Under the pieces are notes generated by a model. It searched no databases. It was given only the letters and a program-made list of their open reading frames with translations, and was not told the DNA's origin. Shown here one piece after another: positions 33,399 to 44,357 of a stretch of DNA of 64,000 nt. The stretch is from positions 24,301 to 88,300 of the forward strand of contig JAUCBJ010007572.1 of the NCBI GenBank assembly GCA_032718475.1. Reading direction: 5' to 3'. Source of the DNA: Nemertoderma westbladi. Taxonomy: Eukaryota; Xenacoelomorpha; Nemertodermatida; Nemertodermatidae. Each line of letters starts with the position of its first letter. Within the stretch, counting starts at the first letter, position 1. The position numbers were made by a program, and so were the translations under genes.

Positions 33399-35255
33399 AT
33401 GATTGGATTATCCAAACCCAGTATCCAAAGGATTGTGAAGAATTCAAGGAAACAAGCCCATCCTCAGCAGAGGTTTTCGGCTTGCGATGAGCCTCGGTTA
33501 CCTTTGGATACTGACACGAGATTGGAGGATCACATCGGGGATGACTCAGGAGAGTTTCTAGAACATTCGAAAACTGTGAAGGATGCGCTAGAAACCAAGA
33601 TAAAACTCAAAGACAGCGACGACTACGTGACTTGCGTAACCTGCGGGTTGCGTTTCTTGTTGACTGAGTTGGATAAGTATGTGGAACACAAGCAGACTCC
33701 CTGCACCTCCAACAATAACAGCGGTGTCCAGGACGACCTGTTGGAGACGAGCATGCAAGATCCCGGTTATATACTCAGCTGTTGTCATTGCTCGCTCCCC
33801 TTCGCCTCCGCCTATAACCTGTTGCTTCACTGCCAGATCGCCCACGATATCGTCATTACCCACTCCCTATCCCAAGGGTTCGTGGTTCAACCCACACGGC
33901 CTCTCAGTGGGGGCAGCTCCGATGCCGAGTTAGTCATCGATACTAATGATTCACCCTTCGTCATGGATACAGACCCGCCTGTGACGTCAGTCCCTTCTAT
34001 AGTCGCGAAATTAAATCGTGTCATTGCTAAATCGGAAGCCGAAGGCGATATGTCGATGGGTTCACCTTCATTGGAAAGAGATGATACTATACAACCCAGC
34101 CAACCAATAGGAGCGGTTCAAACAGTTATACCCGCCCATTCGATGACCTTAAATCCACAGATTTCGCAACCCACTCTACTGCCATTGGTCGTTTCGTCCT
34201 CTGCTGTTTCCTCCTCTCAGACGGTAGTTCTTCCCGCCTCAGGTACCGGTATTACCCATGTTCCCCGGGACTCGATTCGTTTTATACTCCCACCACCTAA
34301 CAATCCAACCGTTACCAACACCAATCAAAATCTTTCCTCCAATATTAATCTCAATAATCTTCCTATTTTAACCTTGGCACCAAATCATTCATTACCAAAC
34401 CCACAACCATTACCTAATGGTATCCCCCTCTCTACAGGCACGACAAGAATACATTCAACAGAACCTAACAATTCAACGATTCTCAACGCCCTACTTTCTT
34501 TGATACCGTCGCAAACAACATCTGTAGTATCCACTGGAGGTAATACCGTTAAATCCTCAGACAACATCGACAACATCGTCAGACAAAACTCTCCCGCTGT
34601 CAACCCGATATTACACGGGCAGTCATCAACAGCCGCTAATCAGATAAACACCATCACATACATCATCCCCCTCCCCCCATCCAACCCCATTGTAACCGGT
34701 TCTTCTGTGCGACCGTTGCGAGCTCGCACCCCCACCCCCACCCGAAAGATTATGTCCCAGAACCCATTCCCAGGCGGAATTACGTCTGATAGCAGTAAGA
34801 TTGTATCTACGAACAAACACAAACCCGTGCATCCTAACATACTCAGTAAAATAAGCAAGCAACTTACTCAAAGGAATACTGTCTCAACCTCAACACCAAG
34901 CGTTACTTATGTGCCAGTAGTTACAAGCACATTAGAGGCTGAAAGCTTGTTATCGGTAGATAATTTCATTCCAAGTAGCAATAGCTCGGAGGTTGGAAAA
35001 GCAATTAAAAGGCAATCTCCGGAGGGTAGTTGTAGCGAGAGTTTGTCGACCTCCCCGTCGCCTACTAAGAGAGGAAAGGGGTGCGGTATCGAAGGGGGTT
35101 TCCGTCCTGGGGTATACCGCGGATGTCCGCATTGCGTCTACAAGACGGTGGACCGGTCCAACATGAGACGTCACATAAAGAAGAGGCACCCAGAGGAAGC
35201 TAAGTATCTATCCTACCGACCTTCTAGCAATAGGCCAAGTGTTGTAGACTCATAA
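33399..35255 (+). CDS. BCL11-type zinc-finger protein (CCHC + C2H2)
   Basis: Predicted nuclear DNA-binding protein, 618 aa from the ATG at 33399. Near the N terminus, SRKQAHPQQ (residues 16-24) resembles the RRKQxxPxx motif by which BCL11A/B and other factors recruit NuRD. Next comes a CCHC finger at Cys79, Cys82, His97 and Cys102. Its C-x2-C-x14-H-x4-C spacing is the same as the unusual first finger of BCL11A. The C2H2 finger at Cys128, Cys131, His144 and His149 (CCHCSLPFASAYNLLLH) resembles the first classical BCL11 finger (PFTSAWFLLQH). A long Ser/Thr/Asn/Pro-rich stretch follows, then one C2H2 finger at 576-597 (CPHCVYKTVDRSNMRRH). BCL11 proteins normally carry several C-terminal fingers; only one is present. 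A single-exon form is unusual for the family. Confidence 0.8.
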   Translation: MIGLSKPSIQRIVKNSRKQAHPQQRFSACDEPRLPLDTDTRLEDHIGDDSGEFLEHSKTVKDALETKIKLKDSDDYVTCVTCGLRFLLTELDKYVEHKQTPCTSNNNSGVQDDLLETSMQDPGYILSCCHCSLPFASAYNLLLHCQIAHDIVITHSLSQGFVVQPTRPLSGGSSDAELVIDTNDSPFVMDTDPPVTSVPSIVAKLNRVIAKSEAEGDMSMGSPSLERDDTIQPSQPIGAVQTVIPAHSMTLNPQISQPTLLPLVVSSSAVSSSQTVVLPASGTGITHVPRDSIRFILPPPNNPTVTNTNQNLSSNINLNNLPILTLAPNHSLPNPQPLPNGIPLSTGTTRIHSTEPNNSTILNALLSLIPSQTTSVVSTGGNTVKSSDNIDNIVRQNSPAVNPILHGQSSTAANQINTITYIIPLPPSNPIVTGSSVRPLRARTPTPTRKIMSQNPFPGGITSDSSKIVSTNKHKPVHPNILSKISKQLTQRNTVSTSTPSVTYVPVVTSTLEAESLLSVDNFIPSSNSSEVGKAIKRQSPEGSCSESLSTSPSPTKRGKGCGIEGGFRPGVYRGCPHCVYKTVDRSNMRRHIKKRHPEEAKYLSYRPSSNRPSVVDS

Positions 35256-36255
35256 TAGCTCTAGAGCGAGAGTTGTAGACTTAAACGACTGGACCCAGTC
35301 TAATCCATTAAGAATATTTAGAGACACAGTAGAGCTTAGACTGCTTAGAGCATAAATATACAATATTTTAGACGTCGAATTTTTGCCTTATTGTTTATTA
35401 TGCTTAGTTTGGTAATGTTAATGATATTTTTCAATATTTTTTATAATATGTATGTATGTATATTTCTACCTATATACCTCCACCTCCAACGAGCTAAGTA
35501 ACATGTTTTTGATACTGACAATGAATAGAAGAAGGCAATTTCGACAGATGCGTTCACTTCGATTATTTGTTGCATAGTCGTAGCTATAGAATGCCAAACT
35601 ATTGTAATTGCAACTCTTTGTCGCTCAAATATTGGAATATTTTTGTGCCATGTTGAGGTAGGGCATCGTGGTTTATAATATTCGGGCGTCATTTAGTTTT
35701 AATTAATTTTTGCCTTTTAAAATGGTATTTATGGGGCGATATTTTTATGAATAATAAATATATTGTTGGTTTTTGACAACACATTCTTGAGGAGCAAATT
35801 ATTATTTAAATTTCGAATTTATAAACGTGAATTTCAAATAGATTAATATATTTTAATACCCAATAGCTGTCAATAATTGGCAATCATCGCTAGCATTCAA
35901 TGCAGTTAGAAAAAAATAATTAATTTCCATATAATTTTAGAAGTCTTTAAAAGGGTTTCTAAAGCCATAAAATTATCTCGAAGGTGATTTATTTAATATT
36001 TAATGTGATATTATAATAGTTCATTTATAAATTAGGATACTGTTTATAAAGGGTTATGGTAATATTTGTATTTTACATGTTTTATGGCTTGTTTTATTAA
36101 ATACTTGAAGAGATTATTGTTTATCTTAAGTCTCTGGCGCACTTTATTATTGCATAGCTCATAGCATCATTATAACGAATTGCGTTAACTTTTTCTTTTC
36201 TTTTGCGAGTTGTTCTGCACACATCCCGGAATGACATACTCAAAATCGGCATTGG
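35256..36255. other. 3' flank of the BCL11-like gene, no gene seen
   Basis: AT-rich; includes the 3' UTR. Short frames only, with no supported feature. Confidence 0.45.
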
Positions 36256-36480
36256 CGATGGGTGGGGGGGAGGGGGGGGGGGGGGGGACTAGACCCAACG
36301 AAAATAAATCTCTATCGACGCAAATAACAACTGATTACGACCTAAAATTAAATTATAGCCTGTGGAATTGATTCGTTTATTGTTTTGGATAGAATAATTT
36401 CCCACTGAAACCTGCTCCTTTCCCATAATTTATAATTGACATTGTTAATTCGCCGATATGTGGTTTACGTTTTATTTCTC
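36256..36480. mobile_element. Poly-G/poly-C MITE family member
   Basis: Begins with a G-rich tract (36260-36287), then CGACGCAAATAACAACTGAT, TTCGTTTATTGTTTTGGATA and CTGCTCCTTTCCCATAATTT, the family blocks in order. Confidence 0.65.
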
Positions 36481-36629
36481 TGATATTTTCAACCGCAATA
36501 TTTGTTTTTTTTAGTGGGCGGTGCGGTATTTTTTTGGAAGTTAAATTTGAGGGCAATAACGTTAAAGTCATTATTGATTATTACATACACGGGCCATACC
36601 ACTGGGATACATCGCCAACCGGTCCCGCA

Positions 36630-37110
36630 ACTACTACTACTACTATCGGCATGCTGCATTTCTGCTGCATTATATATATTACGTATATAATTAAGAATGC
36701 TTTGCAGCTGTCGACAAACTCCCTATCACCCATGACATTTGCTAGAGCATCCTTATCTTTAAGGCCAGTGTCCTTTAAGAGACGTCGTAAGAAAGTCATG
36801 GGCTCTCCACCATGCTTATTCACCTCATGAGGCCGCAAAATCACAAGATTGTGCACAGGCTGGTCCTCACGGGAAAGCAATGTCCTGCAAAGCGGAGGCG
36901 GTTCCGTTCAAGTGTCAAGCCAGGGGAGACTAATGGAACACCTCCAATGATGTATAGTCTGATTGGAGATGTGTTCACTGTTCAATGATCACGGCGTTGT
37001 ATTGTGGTATAAGTGTCATCCATATATTTGGTATCCTCTGCAGTTAGAGTCCTGCATGGACTCAAATATAAGAGTAATGGCATACGACTATAGATACGAC
37101 CCGCCAAGCT
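36630..37110 (-). mobile_element. LINE 3' fragment
   Basis: Starts with the (CTA)n tail and CGGCATGCTGCATT, then follows the LINE C-terminal coding sequence in reverse (TCACCCATGACATTTGCTAG, GAAAGTCATGGGCT, AAGCAATGTCCTGCAAAGCG). It is diverged, with frameshifts, and 5'-truncated near 37110. Confidence 0.8.
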
Positions 37111-37339
37111 GAGCTGCAAAGCCCCTAAATTTAGTGGGCCAGTTATTTCTCTCAGATAAACCCCGGAAACAATATGTCTAGCGCGTCGAAAGTACTTGGC
37201 CATATCTAAAATTATGTCCTCTTACAGATGAGTCAAATAAAAATGTAATAGCTCCAGTAGTTTTCGAGATATGAGGAGTTCCTGGCACCCATACCATTTC
37301 GGAACCTTTCGGAATTTATAAAATTACACAAAATACATC

Positions 37340-38530
37340 ACCCTTCAAAGACTTTGGTATAACCATGAAACCATACTATGCTTTTTTGGTTTGTTGAATT
37401 CATTATTAGTAATCGAAAGTAAGATTAGAAGCAACATTTTCATTTTTTTATCAATATATACTAAAAGAGCACCAAAAGTGCAAGTAGCACTTTTTTCAAA
37501 CGAGGTAAATTGGCCATACAGTTTGGCTACTGAGGTTTTAGAATGTGCTGATTTCATTGGGAAGGTTTTTTCATCTACATCAAACATATCGAAGAGTTGT
37601 TTAATATAACAGCATAGGCATGTTGTTATATTATTTATTAGTCAGTTATTAGTGACCCTGGAGCGCGAAAAAAACAAGTAGTGGACATATGATAATGAAA
37701 AATCACCACGAAAACAAATTGATTTTATGACCATGTGGTTTTTTTGGGATGCTGATCACGAATATGACATTTGAAAATATCGCACCTTGTTGAATACGGC
37801 TTTTTTGGATACGTGTCAATGTGCGGCACGAAAAATACAAGTAGCACAAATTTCATAATGAAAAATCATTATCAAATCAACCTGATTTTATAACATTTGG
37901 GGTTTTTTGGGATGCTGATCACGAATATCACACTGAAAAATATCGTCCCTTGTTGATTACGGCTTTTTTTTCGATACGTGTCAATGTGCGGAAAGAAAAA
38001 TACAAATAGCACAAATTTCATAATGAAAAATCATTACCAAATCAACCTGATTTTATAACATTTGGGGTTTTTTGGGATGCTGATCACGAATATGACACTC
38101 ATAAATGTCGTATTATCCATCCAACCAAATTTGATTTTTTCCCTTTGAAATTTTATGCTACTTGCATTTTTCGTCCCACCAGACAAACACGAAAAACGAT
38201 AGTTGCGTTACCACGAATTATTTTTAACGAGTTGTATCGTGATAAGCGACCTTGAAAACCAGTATAGTTTCAGAATTACCAAACCAAAGGCCAAATTTAA
38301 CAGTTTCAAATTTTTGCTACTTGTACTTTTCGTTTTGGAGCACCAAAATTGGGTTTGCACATACCAGAAATATTTATAACTACTTTCATCGCGATCAGCT
38401 ACCTCGAAAACCCGTATACGTTTAGAATTATCAAACCAAACACAAAAGTTTTTAGTTTGACAGTTGTTCAGGATAAATATCCCCGACTGAATATGAATCT
38501 CTTAATTGATTATTTATTAATTATGGTACT
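37340..38530. repeat. Decayed coding-like repeats
   Basis: At 37660-38110 a ~164 bp tandem unit occurs about 2.5 times, with the shared word GGGATGCTGATCACGAATAT. At 38130-38500 the + strand translates as repeats of a motif like LENPY(S/T)FRIIKP and FATCTFRFGAPK with interrupting stops. On the minus strand near 37480 a matching SATCTFGALLVY is seen. This suggests a tandemly duplicated, pseudogenised reading frame or element. I do not recognise the family. Confidence 0.5.
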
Positions 38531-38776
38531 GGTACTACTACAGTCATAAATAATCGAACCTTAAGGTTCCGTTGTAGAGAGCGCAGTCTCTCAACGTTTA
38601 ATATTTTCATAAGTCAGTACAGCAGTAAGTAAAACATAAAACATAATAAGACATACAGAAAGAGATTGGAGTGTCCAGTGATAGATGCATACTGCAGTAC
38701 TGGTGCGGTGGTACTCGCATAGGTCAGCTTGAGTTCAATTCCGGTTCGATGACCCCTAATATATATGGCCACTACA
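38530..38776 (-). repeat. Probable 3' LTR and polypurine tract
   Basis: On the minus strand the purine tract GATCTGGGGGGAG ends just before a TGTAGTGG start at 38776, the expected TG of an LTR. The far end could not be fixed, since no matching 5' LTR is present in the window. Confidence 0.4.
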
Positions 38777-39434
38777 TGGCTCCCCCCAGATCCTGAAGTA
38801 ATAAAAATAGTCCGGCTGCCGGATGGCCCGCCCACTTCGAGTTGCTATGGTAGTTTGCGGTGGTTCGGGTGAATTGCAGGGACTGGGGGGAGGGAGGTCC
38901 GGGGGTGTCACTGTAGGTGGTCGACCACGGCGCGGTGGGATGGCCACAATGACGGGTTCATCGATAGCGAGGTGGGCTGGTTTGAGTCTGTCGATGGAGA
39001 TGGTCTCCGGACACCCGCCCACCTCGATGACGAACGTCTTTGAGCCGCGCTGTACGACCTTGTACGGCCCGGTGTAGGGCCGCTGTAAGGTGTGCGGTGA
39101 GCGTCAGTGCGTAAAAAGACATAGCCACTGGTTGTTAGTTGTGACGGCACTGACGAGTTGGGTTGGCCATGATGTGAGGTTGGTGTGGGCATGAACTGCC
39201 GTGCGTGGTTGTGGAGGCCCGGCCTGTCGAGTTCGGAGGGTCGGTTGGCGAGGCAACGAAGTCGCCAGGCACCGTGAGTGGCTCGCTGTAGACCAGCTCG
39301 GCCGACAAACAGTGGAGGTCCTCTTTGGGGGCGGTCCCGTAGCCCAGAAGGGCCCATGGCAGTTCGTCGACCCAGTTTGGTCCAGTTAGTCGGGCTCTAA
39401 GGGAGGCCTTGAGGGAACGGTGGAACCGTTCCAC
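38756..39434 (-). pseudogene. Ty3 integrase C-terminal part, broken
   Basis: Two frames hold pieces of the integrase tail. One has MERFHRSLKASLRARLTGPN and WALLGYGTAPKEDL. The other ends the polyprotein with ISIDRLKPAHL, a chromo/GPY-like end, and a Pro-rich tail (PPRRGRPPTV). A frameshift lies between them near 39090. Confidence 0.8.
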
Positions 39435-39491
39435 CAGGCCGTTTGCCTGCGGATGGTAGGCCGTCGTCCGGTGGAGTTTGGTGCCAAAGAG

Positions 39492-39929
39492 TCAGTTGAC
39501 GTCGGCCCACAACTCCAAGGTGAACTGACTGCCGCGGTCGGAGGATAGTTCAACCGGTACGCCGAACCGGGCGATCCAGTGGGCGACGAGAGCACGGGCG
39601 CAGCTCTCGGTTGTGGAGTCGGCGAGCGGGATGGCCTCGGGCCAACGAGTAGTCCGGTCGACGATCGTAAGCAGGTAGGTGGAGCCTCTGGATGGAGGGA
39701 GGGGCCCTACCAGGTCGACGTTGACATGGTCGAACCGGCGTCGAGGAGCAGAGAATGTCTCGAGGGGGGCCTTTATATGGCGTTGAACTTTAGAGGTCTG
39801 GCAGGCGATGCAAGCCTTGGACCAGCTCTTCACTTTTTTGGACAGGCCGTGCAAGACGAAACGCTCGGAGAGGAGTATCCTAGTGGAGCGGATTGATGGG
39901 TGGGACAGTGAATGGACCACATCGAACAT
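39492..39929 (-). pseudogene. Ty3 integrase zinc-binding and core part, broken
   Basis: Contains HPSIRSTRILL...CIACQTSK (HHCC zinc-binding region), DLVGPLPPS with the first catalytic Asp, and SSDRGSQFT with the second. A stop at 39492 follows ELWADVN, and the rest continues in another frame. Confidence 0.85.
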
Positions 39930-39952
39930 GTGGCAGTGCCACGTGCTGGGGA

Positions 39953-40498
39953 CTATCGGCCGAGGTTGGCCCGTAGAGACGTCACAGAGGAGCGTGACGT
40001 CATCATCCGCGAGTGTGACGATAGATCGAGGCTACCAGGGTTTGCCCGGAAGGCCTGGAGTTCGTCGCCCTCCCGTTGGGCTGCCGACATGGCCTTATAG
40101 TCGACCCCGAGTTGGGTCGACAGATGGCCCACGAAGCTGCGAGAGAGGGCGTCCGCGACCTGGTTGTCCTTTCCGTCTACGTGGCGTACATTCATGGTGA
40201 ATTCCGAGATGTACGCCAGGTGGCGCTGTTGACGGGGGGACCAGGGGTCAGTGACCTTTGAGAAGGCCTGAGTTAGGGGTTTATGGTCCGTGTTGGCCAC
40301 AAACGTTCGGCCTTCGAGAAAATAACGGAAGTGGCGGTCCGCGAGGTATAAGCCGAGGAGTTCGCGGTCGTAGGCGCTGTACTTCCGTTCAGGAGGGCGA
40401 AGTTGTTGGCTGAAGAACGCGAGCGGCCGCCACTTGCCATCGGTCCACTGTTCCGACAGCTGAGTCTGATGCGTCGGTGGTGACGGAGGTCGGTGCAT
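39953..40498 (-). pseudogene. Ty3 RNase H and linker, frameshifted
   Basis: Shows [30 protein letters not shown] and HVDGKDNQVADALSR, typical of Ty3 RNase H. It is out of frame with the preceding reverse transcriptase: the break lies near 40450-40470, between DASDSAVG and the WRPLAFFS region. Confidence 0.87.
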
Positions 40499-41960
40499 CG
40501 TGGCGAGGGTGGACGAGCATGGCGGCGTTTGCGAGGGCCCGCTTGGAGGACTCGAAGGACGTGGCTAGTTCGGGAGTCCAGTCGACGTCCTTAGCCTTGG
40601 TGGCGACGGTGGCGTAAAGTGGCTGCAGTGTGGCAGCAGCTGCGGGTATAAATCGGTGGTAAAACGTTACCATACCGATAAACTCCCGCAACCCTTTGGT
40701 GGTGGTTGGACGCCGGAAGGAGCGGATGGCTTCTACCTTATCGGGGAGCGGATGGGCGCCGGATGCATTGACGACGTGGCCCAGGAACTGGATTTCCGCC
40801 ACCCCGAACACGCACTTCGCAAGGTTGACAACAAGGCCGTAGTCTTGGAGCCGCTGGAAGAGTTGACGCAGATGGGCGAGGTGTTCCTCGGGGGTTGCAC
40901 TCGCGATGACGATATCGTCGAGGTACACGTAGAGGAAGTCCAGCCCGGAGCACACAGAGTCCATCAGGCGTTGGAAGGCCTGGGCGGCGTTCTTGAGGCC
41001 GAACGGCATACAAACGAATTCAAAGAGGCCGAACGGAGTGACAACGGCGGTCTTGGGAATGTCTCCGGGCGCCACGGGGATCTGGTGGTAGCCCCGCACC
41101 AGATCGACCTTGGAGAATATTGTGGCCCCTGCGAGTCGCGCCAAGAAGTCCTGGATGTGCGGGACGGGGTACCGACCGGGGGTCGTGGCATCATTGAGGA
41201 GACGGTAGTCGCCGCAGGGCCGCCAACCGCCGTTTGGTTTGGGCGCCATGTGGAGGGGAGACGACCAGGGGCTATTCGAACGGCGAATAATCCCCATCAC
41301 CTCCATCTTGCGGAACTCTTCACGCGCGATCTCGAGTTTATCTTGAGGAAGTCGACGGGCGCGGGCGTGAACGGGAGGACCAGTGGTCGGAATGTAATGC
41401 TCCATGCCGTGACGAGTGGACGAGTCCGAGAAGGTTGGCGTCATGATGGTGGGGAACTCTGCCAGGAGGTCGGAGTAAACTCGGTCCATGGAGGTCGACG
41501 CGAGGTGAGGATGGGTTCCCAGGATGGTGGAGGAGGAGCAACGGAGGGGGATCGGCTGGAAAGTTTCCATGTCAATGAGTTGCTGCCACTTAACGTCAAC
41601 CATCAGGGCGTGGTCGCAGAGGAAATCAGCCTCAAGCAACGGTTGGGGGACGTCTGCGATCACAAAGTCCCAGTGGGTCCGCCGGTCGTTGAACCACAGA
41701 GGGATAGAGCGCGTCCCATAGGAACGAATCGATGATCCGTTGACGGCGCGGAACGGCGGCCCAGTATGTCCGGAATGGGTGTCGAATCCGCTGGCGGGGA
41801 ACACACTCACCTGGGCGCCGGTGTCCACGAGGAAGTGGCGCCCGGAGTTCCGGTCCCAGAGGTAGAGGAGGTTATCCCGCTGTTTGTATCGACCAGTCGA
41901 CGCCGCGGCTACCGTCGGCTGGTCGGGGCGTTTCCCGGGAAGGAACACGGCACCTTGCAC
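40450..41960 (-). pseudogene. Ty3 protease and reverse transcriptase
   Basis: Aspartic protease site [12 protein letters not shown], then the reverse transcriptase with [20 protein letters not shown], the [12 protein letters not shown] catalytic Asp, [16 protein letters not shown] and the YLDDI active-site motif. [16 protein letters not shown] begins the tether. This stretch is open throughout and is the best preserved part. Confidence 0.93.
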
Positions 41961-42310
41961 TGCTTGGCAGCGCTACCAAACCGAGCGTGGTAGTAACACA
42001 CGCTTTTGGTGTCAGGCTGAGCAGTGCCGGAGGAGTTTATGGAGGAGTCCCTGGGACGACGCGAGTTTGTCATCCCCCTGTTGACGCCGGCCAGTTGGGA
42101 TTGTCCCTGGCGTTTGGCCAACCAGAGAACGTCGGCGGTCGCAGCCAGGGCGCGGGGGTCCTCAAAAGAGTCGTTCGAGATTTGTAGCCGAACGTCCTCG
42201 GGGAGCTGTTCGAGGAAGAGTTGCTCGAACAGCAAACACGGCGTGTGCCCAGTGAGGAGCCCCAGCATCTCAGAAATGAAACCAGCGACCAGGAAAAAAC
42301 CCCATAGCAA
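41909..42310 (-). pseudogene. Ty3 gag/nucleocapsid remnant
   Basis: LFEQLFLEQLPEDVRLQISN is typical of a gypsy capsid C-terminal part. A knuckle-like [18 protein letters not shown] follows just upstream of the protease. The N-terminal capsid is missing. Confidence 0.75.
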
Positions 42311-42404
42311 AAATGGTTTTGTGCTTTCTATTTGCTAGGTATATATTGACAGACATTATTTCATAATAACAGACAGTATTTGCGCGGGAAGGTTGATGCG
42401 GAAA

Positions 42405-43480
42405 GGTATTTGTGGTTGATCGCGGAGAAGATATTGCGTAGTGGTGGATTGTGGAGAAGATAATGCGTAGTGGTAGATCGCGGAGAAGATAATACGCAGT
42501 GGTGGATCGTGGAGAAGACGCGTGCGCAGTGCGCAGACGCGTGCGCAGTGGTGGATTGCTGAGAAGATAATGCGTAGTGGTGGATTGCGGAGAAGATAAT
42601 GCGTAGTGGTGGATCGCGGAGAAGATAATACGTAGTGGTGGATCGTGGAGAAGATAATGCATAGTGGAGGATCGTGGAGAAGATAATGCGTAGTGGTGGA
42701 TCGCGGAGAAGATAATACATAGTGATGGATCGTGGAGAAGATAATGCATAGTGGAGGATCGTGGAGAAGATAATGCGTAGTGGTGGATCGTGGAGAAGAT
42801 AATGCATAGTGGTGGATCGCGGAGAAGATAATGCGTAGTGGTGGATTGTGGAGAAGATAATGCATAGTGGTGGATCGCGGAGAAGATAATGCGTAGTGGT
42901 GGATCGCGGAGAAGATAATGCGTAGTGGTGGATCGCGGAGAAGATAATGCGTAGTGGTGGATTGCGGAGAAGATAATGCGTAGTGGTGGATCGCGGAGAA
43001 GGTAATGCGCAGTGGTGGATTGCTGAGAAGATAATGCGTAGTGGTGGATTGCGGAGAAGATAATGCGTAGTGATGGATCGCGGAGAAGATAATGTGTAGT
43101 GGTGGATCGCGGAGAAGATAATGCGTAGTGGTGGATTGTGGAGAAGATAATGCGTAGTGGTGGATCGCGGAGAAGATAATGCGTTGTGGTGGATCACGGA
43201 GAAGATAATGTGTAGTGGTGGATCGTGGAGAAGATAATGCATAGTGGAGGATCGTGGCGAAGATAATGCGTAGTGGTGGATTGTGGAGAAGATAATACGT
43301 AGTGGAGGATCGTGGAGAAGATAATGCGTAGTGGTGGATTGTGGAGAAGATAATGCATATTGGTGGATCGCGGAGAAGATAATGCGTAGTGGTGGATTGT
43401 GGAGAAGATAATGCGTAGTGGAGGATCGTGGAGAAGATAATGCATAGTGGTGGATCGTGGAGAAGATAATGCGTAATGAA
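42405..43480. repeat. 29 bp satellite, ~37 copies
   Basis: The unit is GTGGTGGATCGCGGAGAAG plus ATAATGCGTA. Frequent variants are CGTGG/TTGTGG for CGCGG and ATAATGCATA for ATAATGCGTA. One unit near 42520-42545 carries an inserted GCGTGCGCAGTGCGCAGAC. The minus strand stays open in all three frames for ~380 codons (HYLLHDPPL, HYALSSPRSTT repeats), which is a by-product of composition. Confidence 0.95.
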
Positions 43481-43792
43481 GATTTTGTGAAGCGAAACTG
43501 GATCAATCAATCGTCAGATGCCTAACTGTCCAGAGTGTGTTGTATTTTTTATAATGTTTACACTTTACTGCTCGTAGGATGATATTTGTCGAGTTAGTCA
43601 TCATACTCAATATTATATATTTAGGATCACCGCTCTGTGAAGATGGTAAAATCTCATCCATTTTAGATTTACATGCCGAACGATGTAACGATTCTCTGAA
43701 TAATTACTGTATATAAATTTTTCTACAGTAAATAACTCGATGCCATTTTATAATTGCGTAAATTTCGTTTATTTATTTCTTACGATCTTCGG
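43481..43792. other. Spacer between satellites
   Basis: AT-rich, no supported feature. Confidence 0.4.
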
Positions 43793-44049
43793 AGTTTGAA
43801 AGGTACAGTAGATGGAGCCGAGCCGTATTCCGCGGAGATAGAAAGGTACAGTAGATGGAGCCGAGCCGTATTCCGCGGAGATAGAAAGGTACAGTAGATG
43901 GAGCCGAGCCGTATTCCGCGGAGATAGAAAGGTACAGGAGATGGAGCCGAGCCGTATTCCGCGGAGATAGAAAGGTACAGTAGATGGAGCCGAGCCGTAT
44001 TCCGCGGAGATAGAAAGGTACAGTAGATGGAGCCGAGCCGTATTCCGCC
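43793..44049. repeat. 43 bp tandem repeat, 6 copies
   Basis: The unit begins GAAAGGTACAGTAGATGGAG and continues CCGAGCCGTATTCCGCGGAGATA. Copies are almost identical (one CAGGAG for CAGTAG), so amplification is recent. Each holds the palindrome CCGCGG. Confidence 0.95.
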
Positions 44050-44357
44050 TCGTGTTAGTGTTTGAGGATACGATTATACTTTTCTACAAGATGAATTTCA
44101 TGTAGCATTATTTTGCTAAATTACTCAATCAATTCGAACTCAATTTGGATTTACGTCATATAGGCACTGCATTAAACGATTTATTCAGTCACAAAAATCC
44201 GCAGCATCTTAGAAATTATTATTTATTAGGTGAGGCTAAATAATTTTTGTAATTAAGTAAATATGTTGTGCTCTGTTATCGTTAATTAATTTATTGTTAA
44301 TTAATTATCAGTGATATATTTGTCAATATACTTATATATATATTAAGCATTCAATTT

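Larger units (their letters stand above)
38530..42310 (-). mobile_element. Defective Ty3/gypsy LTR retrotransposon
   Basis: On the minus strand the order is gag/nucleocapsid remnant, protease, reverse transcriptase, RNase H, integrase, then a probable 3' LTR. This is the Ty3/gypsy order. The coding region is noticeably GC-rich compared with its flanks. Several frameshifts and stops split the polyprotein. The 5' LTR and the start of gag are absent: homology stops near 42310, and a 29 bp satellite begins at 42405. The element cannot be autonomous as it stands. Confidence 0.92.

Noticed and set aside
33588-34871. Several minus-strand frames of 70-90 codons within the zinc-finger gene
   Set aside because: Antisense shadows of a real coding sequence with conserved fingers.
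38738-38755. GGTTCGATGACCCC resembling a tRNA T arm in the LTR region
   Set aside because: No A box or cloverleaf could be built around it; a chance B-box-like word is more likely.
40656-41735. 359-codon + strand open frame opposite the Ty3 reverse transcriptase
   Set aside because: Antisense shadow of the GC-rich polyprotein; the minus strand has the protease and reverse transcriptase motifs.
42356-43510. ~380-codon open frames in three frames of the minus strand with HYLLHDPPL-type repeats
   Set aside because: They are translations of the 29 bp satellite: all three frames of one strand are open at once and none has other sequence, so composition explains them.
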